Part shown: positions 1 to 4,790 of the stretch, piece by piece | Layout of the letters: each line of letters starts with the position of its first letter | Position numbering within the stretch: the stretch's first letter is position 1 | Assembly (NCBI GenBank): GCA_030040455.1 | Contig: JASHTR010000518.1 | Span: 1 to 8,489 of the forward strand | Length of the DNA stretch: 8,489 nt | From: Terriglobia bacterium | GTDB lineage: Bacteria; Acidobacteriota; Terriglobia; UBA7540 | Reading direction: 5' to 3' | The notes under the pieces: model-generated | The model's database searches: none | What the model saw: only the letters and a program-made list of their open reading frames with translations | What the model was told of the DNA's origin: nothing | Made by a program: the position numbers and the translations under genes

Positions 1-95
1 TTTGAAGCTGTGAAAAAAATTAAAAGACAAACAAAAAGCATCACGCAAAGCCGAAAAACAAGTTGAAAGTCAAAAGACTTAATCCTTTATAAATT

Positions 96-123
96 TTCGA
101 CTCTCGACTTTAAGCTTTCAGCT
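96..123. repeat. Degenerate heptamer tandem repeat (4 copies)
   Basis: Four consecutive 7-base units in exact register read TTCGACT, CTCGACT, TTAAGCT and TTCAGCT. The units share a T-rich start and a CT end. Less regular 7-base units (AGTTGAA, AGTCAAA) lie just upstream at 61-74. Heptanucleotide tandem arrays between genes are known in several bacteria, cyanobacterial STRR sequences being one example. Function is unknown and slippage-driven growth is the simplest explanation. Confidence 0.6.
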
Positions 124-129
124 TGTCTT

Positions 130-146
130 GGCGGCTTGAAGCCGCC
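130..146. repeat. Perfect GC palindrome after the hfq stop
   Basis: GGCGGCTT and AAGCCGCC are exact reverse complements separated by a single G. The realistic hairpin is six G/C pairs (GGCGGC/GCCGCC) with a TTGAA loop, or TTCAA on the minus strand. It begins one base past the hfq stop codon, so it could end or protect the hfq transcript. There is no T-run on the distal side in the minus direction, so it is not a classical Rho-independent terminator. It may belong to the same class of interspersed palindromes as those at 2890-3097. Confidence 0.6.
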
Positions 147-147
147 C

Positions 148-489
148 CTACTCATTTTCAAGAGGAGGAGTGTAATTCCCGTCCCCTCCGTTTTTCACGT
201 CACTCTGCTTGTGCATGTAGCGGATCGCGTTCTTCATGATCAGAAGGTTAGGCTCTCCCGCGCGATGGACCTTAATGCATCCCCGGTCATACCACTCAAT
301 GACGCCACGGATCACCTCGCCGGTGTTAAGCACCACCACCATGGGCGTGCGCGCTTGCATCTGCTTGATGTAGTAGAAGCTCTCGGCATTGGTTTGGTCC
401 GGCGGGGTGGGTTTTTTCCGCTGTGGGCGCTGCCCCCCCATCTGGTCCTGGATGTCAGAGAGTGACGGACGAATCAGTTTGCGATTCAC
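148..489 (-). CDS. hfq: Hfq-like RNA chaperone (Sm-fold) with long N-terminal tail
   Basis: Probable Hfq-family protein of 113 residues; Hfq hexamers bind small RNAs and mRNAs and affect translation and decay. The Sm-like core spans about residues 34-95 and aligns with Hfq by eye: an N-terminal helix (NAESFYYIKQMQARTP), the strand-turn TGEVIRGVIEWYD matching Hfq NGxxLxGxIExFD, and the Sm2-like LLIMKNAIRYM matching the MVYKHAISTV region. Differences are notable. The proximal-face KH pair is K86-N87, the preceding Tyr is Met, and the usual helix-1 Gln is not visible. Residues 1-33 form a basic, proline/glutamine-rich tail. I chose the GTG at 489 because AAGGAG lies 9 bases upstream. A GTG at 555 would add 22 residues but has no ribosome site. 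The gene has no miaA or hflX neighbour. Family call is fairly sure; RNA-binding behaviour is inferred. Confidence 0.8.
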   Translation of the reverse strand: MNRKLIRPSLSDIQDQMGGQRPQRKKPTPPDQTNAESFYYIKQMQARTPMVVVLNTGEVIRGVIEWYDRGCIKVHRAGEPNLLIMKNAIRYMHKQSDVKNGGDGNYTPPLENE

Positions 490-697
490 GTTGATGAACT
501 CCTTAGAGCCCCGCGCCAAGCGAGGAGAAGCTTTGGGTCGCCGCAAAGGGAACACTGAACTGGAACAACCCCATCTTTAGATGAAGTTGCGGTCGGCTCG
601 GGTTTTTCGTGCCTGATTAAGAACCCGGATCGCTAAGCTTATGATTGAAAAGTCTATCACGCCCGGTGGACGACCGCAATTTCAATTTGCCGCCCGG
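490..697. other. Intergenic region between the PEBP gene and hfq
   Basis: About 208 bases with no supported gene; the 490-555 part is open in the hfq frame but is probably leader. It must hold the hfq promoter if hfq is transcribed on its own, but I see no convincing -35/-10 pair on the minus strand. A weak inverted repeat (CGGGTT at 599-604, AACCCG at 622-627) has a 17-base loop and is unlikely to act as a terminator. Confidence 0.4.
499..504 (-). promoter_or_regulatory. Ribosome binding site deciding the hfq start
   Basis: AAGGAG on the minus strand ends 9 bases before the GTG at 489-487. It lies inside the longer reading frame that would begin at 555, which favours the shorter protein. 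Confidence 0.65.
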
Positions 698-1339
698 TCA
701 GCGCCCGTATCGTGCCATCAATTCCGCCTCGGCCAGAATGTGGCTTCTCATTGCTGCCTCTACTTCCGGGCGCGTGGCGCCTGACCTGAGCTTCAGACGC
801 GCATTCAAGGCATAGAGCCGGAAGAAGTAGCGATGGGGCTTTCCCGGCGGAGGGCACGGGCCGCCATAGCCAAGATCGCGGAAGTCGTTGGACCCTTGAA
901 CGCCTCCGCCTTGAATCTCCGCCGCCTTTGACACTGCTTCAGGAAGCTGCCGCGTCGTAGAAGGCAGGTTGTAGACCACCCAATGAACCCACGTGTGCGC
1001 CGGAGCGTCCGGGTCGGTCACGATAAGCGCAAAAGCCATTGTTCCTCGAGGAGGGCCGGTCCAGTTCAGGGCGGGCGAGACGTTTTCACCCGAGCAAGTG
1101 TACTTGCCGGGGATAAATCCGCCGGGCTGGAACGCCGAGGCTTGAAGCTGAAGCTTTTGAGGCCCGGCGCTCACGGGCCGGGCCAGCACCAGAATTTCCA
1201 CGGCGGCGAGGGTGACCAGCACGCTGGCAAGCCTGAATCCGTATCCCCGGCGCTGGCGAACGACGGGCACGAGCGCTTTTACCGGACGCTTTTTGTCAAA
1301 CTTCAGGGCAGCCGAAGCAGGGAAGAAAAATCGCTTCAT
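698..1339 (-). CDS. YbhB/YbcL-type phosphatidylethanolamine-binding (PEBP) protein, probably exported
   Basis: Member of the PEBP/Raf-kinase-inhibitor-like family, whose bacterial members (YbhB, YbcL) have no firmly assigned role; a small-ligand anion pocket is the family hallmark. From the ATG at 1339 it has 213 residues. The PEBP fold covers about residues 62-212. Signature one is DPDAP (109-113) followed by WVHWVVYNLP with the pocket His119. Signature two is GPCPPPGKPHRYFF (160-173) with His169. Before it lies a hydrophobic stretch (about 37-53) ending RPVSA-G, which looks like a signal peptide or anchor, but a 36-residue charged segment precedes it. A GTG at 1270 would give a more ordinary signal peptide. 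The ATG at 1339 is preferred because GGGAGA lies 6 bases upstream; the ATG at 1372 has no such site. It lies 48 bases after the dehydratase stop codon and is probably co-transcribed. Family call is strong, start moderate. Confidence 0.88.
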   Translation of the reverse strand: MKRFFFPASAALKFDKKRPVKALVPVVRQRRGYGFRLASVLVTLAAVEILVLARPVSAGPQKLQLQASAFQPGGFIPGKYTCSGENVSPALNWTGPPRGTMAFALIVTDPDAPAHTWVHWVVYNLPSTTRQLPEAVSKAAEIQGGGVQGSNDFRDLGYGGPCPPPGKPHRYFFRLYALNARLKLRSGATRPEVEAAMRSHILAEAELMARYGR

Positions 1340-1345
1340 ACGCAG

Positions 1346-1351
1346 TCTCCC
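1346..1351 (-). promoter_or_regulatory. Ribosome binding site deciding the PEBP start
   Basis: GGGAGA on the minus strand ends 6 bases before the ATG at 1339-1337. The upstream in-frame ATG at 1372 has no purine-rich site in front of it. Confidence 0.55.
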
Positions 1352-1387
1352 ATTGAGTTGGCTTTTCTCCATCGTAGCATGGATCGC

Positions 1388-2644
1388 TTAGTATTCGATT
1401 TCCGGAACGCGGGTATCCGCCGGATCGGCCCAGCGGCGGTTGGGGATGGCCGGCGCCCAGCCGGGCCGCAACGGGTCCTTATCGTAAGGGTAGGGCCCGA
1501 GACGTTGATATGCTTCCTGGTATTCGGCCATCCGGTGCGGGTCGAGACGCACACCGAGGCCCGGGCTGGCCGGCACAGCAAGCTCGCCTTGCTCGTAACT
1601 CATCTTCCCGCCCTGAATAACGTCATCGCGGAGGTGGTGATAGTGAGCGTCGGCAGCGAAGGTTAAATTGGGGAGTACCGCGCCCAAATGAAGCATTGTG
1701 GCAAGCTGAATCCCCAGCTCACCGGAAGAGTGGACGCCCACTCCGAGTTGAAACGCGTCGCAAATGCCGGCAGCTTTTACACAAGGCCGTATCCCACCCC
1801 AGAAAGTTGTGTCGAGCAGGATCACATCAACCGCCGGGTTCAAGACGTTCGCCGCGAGTTGTTCGAAATTGATCACCACCGTATTCGTGGCCAGAGGAAT
1901 GCGAAGCTTCTCTCTGGCTCGGCGCATCCCGTTTTGGCCAAAGACAGGGTCTTCCAGGTAATCGTTGTTCAAATCTTCGATCGCATGGCCGAACTCGATG
2001 GATTGCTCGGCAGACCAGACGCAATTGGGATCAAACCGCAAACGGTCTCCGGGCAATGCGGCGGCCAGCGCGCGGTAACACTGGAGCTCGTAGTCCGGCG
2101 CGAACACGCCGCCCTTGAGCTTGTGAGTCATAAAGCCATAGCGTTTCTTGAGGTGCTGCGCGTAGGCTACGAGCTGTTCTGCCGTGCGGACCTCGCCTCG
2201 GGCATCCCGCGGATTGGGGTAGCGAAAGAACAGGTAAGCGGCAAACGGCACCCGGTCTCTCAGGCGGCCGCCAAGAATCTCCGAAACCGGGACGCCCCAC
2301 GCCTGGCCGAGGATGTCGAGGCAGGCAAACTCGATTGCGGCGAGGATTTGCGTGCGATTGTTATAAAGCGACGCGGTAGGATTTGCGATCAAGAACCGCA
2401 GCTCTTCGAGCTTTGCCGGGTCGCGGCCCGCCAAGTCTTGCTTCAATTGACGAACGACGCCTTCGGCGGATTCACCGCCGCCTCCGAGCTCACCGAGGCC
2501 AACGATTCCACCATCCGTTTCAACTTCCACAATCGTTCGCACGAAGCGGCCCCAGTGGCATCCATTGGCGTGGCGGAGCGGAGCCTCCAGCGGCACACTG
2601 ACCGTGGTGGCTCGCACATCCACAATTTTCTGGTTTGCGGCCAT
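1388..2644 (-). CDS. Enolase-superfamily dehydratase, glucarate dehydratase-like
   Basis: Metal-dependent enolase-superfamily enzyme that would dehydrate an acid sugar, resembling glucarate dehydratase. From the ATG at 2644 it has 418 residues, close to the usual 420-450. The N-terminal capping domain spans about 1-130 and the modified TIM barrel about 135-390. Visible catalytic elements, by alignment to the family, are the KLK motif (K175, K177), Mg ligands D205 (RFDPN), E231 (YLEDP) and N254 (ATNTVV), and the D278 (LLDTTFWGG) and H305 (HSSGELGI) pair. Asn as third metal ligand and the His/Asp plus KxK arrangement point to the glucarate dehydratase subgroup. Another aldarate or a non-carbohydrate substrate cannot be excluded, because no sugar transporter or aldolase gene is nearby. 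The frame is open upstream to a TTG at 2734, but that extension (many Pro, His, Arg) is unlike the family start. No strong Shine-Dalgarno is seen; a TATTCT hexamer 10 bases before the ATG hints at a very short leader. Confidence 0.85.
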   Translation of the reverse strand: MAANQKIVDVRATTVSVPLEAPLRHANGCHWGRFVRTIVEVETDGGIVGLGELGGGGESAEGVVRQLKQDLAGRDPAKLEELRFLIANPTASLYNNRTQILAAIEFACLDILGQAWGVPVSEILGGRLRDRVPFAAYLFFRYPNPRDARGEVRTAEQLVAYAQHLKKRYGFMTHKLKGGVFAPDYELQCYRALAAALPGDRLRFDPNCVWSAEQSIEFGHAIEDLNNDYLEDPVFGQNGMRRAREKLRIPLATNTVVINFEQLAANVLNPAVDVILLDTTFWGGIRPCVKAAGICDAFQLGVGVHSSGELGIQLATMLHLGAVLPNLTFAADAHYHHLRDDVIQGGKMSYEQGELAVPASPGLGVRLDPHRMAEYQEAYQRLGPYPYDKDPLRPGWAPAIPNRRWADPADTRVPEIEY

Positions 2645-2770
2645 ACCGTTTTTTAGAATAGCAATTTTGGGGCGCTTTGGCGTATGGTAAATGATCGGGA
2701 AAGGGTGGCGGGCGCGGTAAGCCAGGGAACACAAGGCACAGCCTTGGGGTGAAGGTGGAAAGTGAAAACA

Positions 2771-2798
2771 AATCAGAAATCAGAAACTAGAAATCAGA
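2771..2798. repeat. 7-base tandem repeat (AATCAGA x4, one variant)
   Basis: Four contiguous heptamers in exact register: AATCAGA, AATCAGA, AACTAGA, AATCAGA. The third differs by a CT/TC swap. It is the second heptamer array in the window, the other being at 96-123. Both lie between genes and near GC-rich palindromes. Confidence 0.85.
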
Positions 2799-2837
2799 AC
2801 CCAAGCAGATAAACTTGTTGCTCTTGGCCTTCCCTTA

Positions 2838-2856
2838 GCGTCTTGGCGTCTTTGCG
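2838..2856. repeat. 8-base direct repeat GCGTCTTG/GCGTCTTT
   Basis: Two adjacent octamers, GCGTCTTG and GCGTCTTT, followed by a third GCG. On the minus strand this reads as GCAAAGACGCCAAGACGC, a word pattern that recurs as dispersed noncoding repeats in many environmental bacterial genomes (recalled, not searched). Translating it gives the RKDAK-like peptides often seen in spurious annotated proteins, a sign that the frames here are not genes. Confidence 0.6.
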
Positions 2857-2889
2857 AGAGGAGATCAAAGGCACAGCCCTTCTGCAAGT

Positions 2890-2908
2890 CAGGCGGCAAA
2901 GCCGCTTG
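2890..2908. repeat. Hairpin 1: GCGGC/GCCGC with AAA loop
   Basis: CAGGCGGC pairs with GCCGCTTG around AAA, eight pairs with one G-T wobble. First of six short palindromes in about 210 bases. Its core is close to the palindrome at 130-146. Confidence 0.6.
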
Positions 2909-2942
2909 AGGGCATGATTTCGGCTTGGAAAATGTAGAAACT

Positions 2943-2974
2943 CCAGGAGCCGGAAGCAAGCTTCCTGCTCCTGG
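2943..2974. repeat. Hairpin 2: 14-pair palindrome with GCAAGC apex
   Basis: CCAGGAGC (2943-2950) pairs with GCTCCTGG (2967-2974), then a C/T mismatch, then GGAAGC with GCTTCC around AA. This is the longest palindrome of the cluster. It is followed by CGCAA, then six A residues from 2981. The words CCAGGAGCC (2943-2951) and CTGGCGCAA (2971-2979) recur in the same order on the minus strand inside polA at 6849-6821, around a different interior. A terminator role is possible for leftward or rightward transcripts, but its place within a repeat cluster favours a dispersed palindromic element. Confidence 0.75.
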
Positions 2975-2988
2975 CGCAAGAAAAAACC

Positions 2989-3009
2989 CACGGCACACAA
3001 GCCGTGCCG
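2989..3009. repeat. Hairpin 3: CACGGC/GCCGTG (alternative CGGCAC/GTGCCG)
   Basis: CACGGC (2989-2994) pairs with GCCGTG (3001-3006) around ACACAA. An alternative register pairs CGGCAC (2991-2996) with GTGCCG (3004-3009). Two competing stems in 21 bases could give a bistable structure, or may simply reflect repeat sequence. Confidence 0.55.
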
Positions 3010-3027
3010 CAGCTACCCCCTGGCGTC

Positions 3028-3041
3028 GCGAGCAAGCTCGC
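3028..3041. repeat. Hairpin 4: GCGAGC-AA-GCTCGC
   Basis: Six perfect pairs around AA. It has the same GCAAGC apex as hairpins 2 and 5, while the outer four bases differ and remain complementary. Confidence 0.65.
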
Positions 3042-3050
3042 CGGCGCAAA

Positions 3051-3070
3051 GTGGCAGCAAGCTGCCGCAC
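3051..3070. repeat. Hairpin 5: GGCAGC-AA-GCTGCC
   Basis: Six perfect pairs around AA at 3053-3066, extendable outward by GTG/CAC with one bulged G. Same GCAAGC apex as hairpins 2 and 4. Confidence 0.65.
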
Positions 3071-3097
3071 TCCAGAGGTGCTTCGCACCTGCGGTGC
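3067..3097. repeat. Hairpin 6: AGGTGC-TTC-GCACCT with outer GCAC/GTGC
   Basis: AGGTGC (3076-3081) pairs with GCACCT (3085-3090) around TTC. An outer GCAC (3067-3070) pairs with GTGC (3094-3097) across an internal loop. It shares its first bases with the right arm of hairpin 5, so the two structures compete. Confidence 0.6.
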
Positions 3098-3234
3098 CGT
3101 ACAATCTTACACTTCTGGGACTTTGAGCGGCTTGTCTGTTCGTCCTTGGAGAAAACCGCGGATTTTGAAAAGCGAGGAGCCTGCTACCCACAGGTCAATC
3201 GAAAATCCAAATCGCCGGAAAGGAAGCAAATCCA

Positions 3235-3783
3235 ATGCGAAAAACGCTTCGATGGGTGCCTCTTGCCGTCGCCTTAACATTAGCCCTGGTTGCGCTGGCC
3301 AGCTTGGTGGTTGCTGGTTCCGGCAGGGCGTTTGCTGGCCAGGATAACGATAGCAGCAACACTCCGTCGCAACAGCCTCACGGCTATTCGCTGGCCAGTG
3401 TAAACGGAAGTTACGCCATTGTCGGCACCTATGCCGGAATTGAGGCGCTCGACCTAGGCGTCGTCGACTTTGACGGTCACGGAAACGTGAAGGGCACGGT
3501 GCTTGTGAACCAACCTAATCCGGATGGATCAAGAGAGATCGTCACGGTCGGGGTTGCGGGGACCTACTCCGTTAACAGCGATGGAACCGGAAAGATCGCG
3601 TTCGTGGTCAGTTTTCCCGACGGACATACAGCGAACGTGACCGAAGACTTTGTCATCACCAGGGCCAAGTCCCAAGGTGGGACGTTCATCGCAACTTCGA
3701 TGACCGACGCGCAGGAGGAACCCAGTGTCGTCATTTCGGGAGATGTTTTCGTGACGCACGTTTACACGCGGCGCCCCGACTGA
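3235..3783 (+). CDS. Small secreted beta-rich protein of unknown function
   Basis: I do not recognise a named family. The 182-residue product begins with a clear signal peptide: basic MRKTLR, a hydrophobic core at about 8-28, and a likely cleavage after AFA at 34. The mature part of about 148 residues starts with a Ser/Asn/Gln-rich linker. It continues with alternating strands and Gly/Asp/Asn turns: GSYAIVGTYAG (58-68), DFDGHGNVKGT (78-88), GTYSVNSDGTGK (109-120). The two G-T/N-x-DG-x-G repeats suggest a small beta-barrel or lipocalin-like sheet; similar secreted proteins are, from memory, common in acidobacteria. There is no cysteine, no lipobox and no C-terminal anchor, so it is probably periplasmic or released. 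The ATG follows AAGGA by 10 bases. The reductase gene starts 28 bases downstream and is probably in the same transcript. Confidence 0.75.
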   Translation: MRKTLRWVPLAVALTLALVALASLVVAGSGRAFAGQDNDSSNTPSQQPHGYSLASVNGSYAIVGTYAGIEALDLGVVDFDGHGNVKGTVLVNQPNPDGSREIVTVGVAGTYSVNSDGTGKIAFVVSFPDGHTANVTEDFVITRAKSQGGTFIATSMTDAQEEPSVVISGDVFVTHVYTRRPD

Positions 3784-3801
3784 CTGAGCGCTTTAATATA
3801 C

Positions 3802-3808
3802 GAGGTGA
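3802..3808 (+). promoter_or_regulatory. Ribosome binding site for the TTG-started reductase
   Basis: GAGGTGA lies just ahead of TTG at 3812-3814, with 6 bases between GAGG and the start. It supports TTG because the first in-frame ATG is at codon 21, inside the conserved TMTFG segment. Confidence 0.65.
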
Positions 3809-3811
3809 GCC

Positions 3812-4783
3812 TTGGAATACCGCCATTTGAAGCATACCGACCTTAACGTTTCCCGTGTTTCGTTTGGGACCATGACGTTTGGCTCTCAGGTGGACGAGCC
3901 TACATCCCGGCGCATAGTGGACCGGTGCCTGGAGGCAGGGATCAATTTTTTTGATACCGCCAACGTCTATAACAAAGGGGAGGCGGAAGTCCTACTCGGC
4001 AAAGCGCTTGCCGGCAAGCGGGAAAAGGTGATTCTGGCCACAAAGGTGCGAGGCAAAATGGGCGATGGGGCGGAAGAGAGTGGCCTCTCTCGAGCCGCCA
4101 TCGCTAAGGCCGTTGAGGCCAGCCTGAAGCGGCTGGGAACGGACCACGTCGATCTCTATTATCTTCATCAGCCGGATTACGACGTGCCGATCGAGGAGAC
4201 GCTGGCGGCGGTCGCCGAGCTGGTGCGTGCCGGGAAAGTGCGATATCCGGCGGTTTCAAACTACGCGGCCTGGCAGGTGGCGGAAATCTTTTGCCTCTCT
4301 GAAAAGGAGGGCTACTTCCCGCCACGAATCTCTCAGCCCATGTACAACCTGCTGGCCCGCGGCATCGAAGAGGAATACGTTCCTTTCTGCAAGCGTTTTG
4401 AAATGGCTATCGTACCCTACAACCCGCTGGCCGGCGGGCTGTTGACGGGAAAATACAACAATGACCGCGACATGAAAGCCGGCGGACGATTCGATAACAA
4501 CGCCATGTACCAGGATCGCTACTGGCACGAAGACACCTTCGCCGCCGTGGATGAGATCGCCGGGATCGCGCGCGACGCCGGAAAGACGCTGGTCGGTCTT
4601 TCCCTCCGGTGGCTGTTGAGCCAGCCGCACGTCGATTCCATAATCCTTGGGGCCTCGCGGATGGAGCAGCTTGAAGAAAACCTTCGGGCCTGCGAAGGGT
4701 CGCGGCTGGACGAAGCCACTCTCGCCCGCTGCGACGACGTTTGGAAGCGGCTGCGGGGAATCACGCCGAAGTACAATCGTTGA
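3812..4783 (+). CDS. Aldo/keto reductase (NADPH-dependent oxidoreductase)
   Basis: Cytoplasmic NAD(P)H-dependent reductase of aldehydes or ketones, with the AKR TIM-barrel fold. It has 323 residues, the usual length. The catalytic tetrad is visible: D48 (FFDTANVY), Y53, K78 (ILATKV) and H119 (YYLHQPD). Further family landmarks are VSFGTMTFG at the first strand, AVSNYAAWQV (about 146-155), the NPLAGGLLTGKY segment typical of YajO/Tas/Kv-beta-like members, and the cofactor-binding IILGASRMEQLEENL near the C-terminus. Substrate cannot be told from sequence. TTG at 3812 is the likely start, with GAGGTGA just upstream. The gene is 28 bases behind the secreted-protein gene, and its stop is 7 bases from the stop of the opposing polA gene. 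Confidence 0.92.
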   Translation: MEYRHLKHTDLNVSRVSFGTMTFGSQVDEPTSRRIVDRCLEAGINFFDTANVYNKGEAEVLLGKALAGKREKVILATKVRGKMGDGAEESGLSRAAIAKAVEASLKRLGTDHVDLYYLHQPDYDVPIEETLAAVAELVRAGKVRYPAVSNYAAWQVAEIFCLSEKEGYFPPRISQPMYNLLARGIEEEYVPFCKRFEMAIVPYNPLAGGLLTGKYNNDRDMKAGGRFDNNAMYQDRYWHEDTFAAVDEIAGIARDAGKTLVGLSLRWLLSQPHVDSIILGASRMEQLEENLRACEGSRLDEATLARCDDVWKRLRGITPKYNR

Positions 4784-4790
4784 AGGGCCG

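Larger units (their letters stand above)
1..147. other. AT-rich intergenic region downstream of hfq
   Basis: No gene was recognised here. The stretch is much richer in A and T than the rest of the window. It contains a small hairpin (AAGTC/GACTT around AAAA, 67-80), a run of degenerate heptamers (96-123) and a GC-rich palindrome (130-146) just after the hfq stop codon. The left edge is cut by the window, so a gene to the left cannot be judged. Confidence 0.6.
2645..3234. other. 590-base divergent intergenic region filled with repeats
   Basis: Lies between the leftward dehydratase gene and the rightward secreted-protein gene. Short open frames exist on both strands but start inside repeats, show no family resemblance and lack ribosome sites, so I see no gene. 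Left to right it holds about 125 bases of plain leader/promoter DNA, a 7-mer tandem array (2771-2798), an 8-mer direct repeat (2838-2856), a chain of hairpins (2890-3097) and about 135 bases of leader for the secreted protein. TACAAT at 3100-3105 resembles a -10 box but has no matching -35. TATTCT at 2655-2660 (minus strand) is a candidate -10 for the dehydratase. Confidence 0.6.

Noticed and set aside
599..627. Rho-independent terminator for the PEBP gene
   Set aside because: The CGGGTT/AACCCG stem has a 17-base loop and no T-run placed after it in the minus direction.
983..1666. 227-codon plus-strand open frame spanning the PEBP/dehydratase junction
   Set aside because: It overlaps two well-supported genes and their junction on the other strand, with no recognisable product.
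1688..2656. 322-codon plus-strand open frame opposite the dehydratase gene
   Set aside because: The minus-strand frame carries every enolase-superfamily catalytic motif; the opposite frame is a mirror of its codon bias.
1388..2734. Longer dehydratase starting at TTG 2734
   Set aside because: The extra 30 residues are Pro/His/Arg-rich and unlike the family, while [19 protein letters not shown] is a typical N-terminus.
2943..2990. Hairpin 2 plus the six A residues as a classical terminator
   Set aside because: For a rightward transcript the tail would be A, not U. For a leftward transcript the A-run lies on the wrong side of the stem, and no gene ends here.
2890..3097. CRISPR array
   Set aside because: The hairpins differ in sequence and spacing. 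There is no constant repeat with unique spacers and no cas gene nearby.
3100..3105. TACAAT as the promoter -10 box of the secreted-protein gene
   Set aside because: There is no -35 hexamer or extended -10 at proper spacing, and it lies directly beside a hairpin repeat; kept only as a weak hint.
2780..3347. Several 68-140-codon open frames in the intergenic region
   Set aside because: They are built from palindromic and tandem repeats, overlap each other on both strands, and give low-complexity Arg/Ser-rich products.
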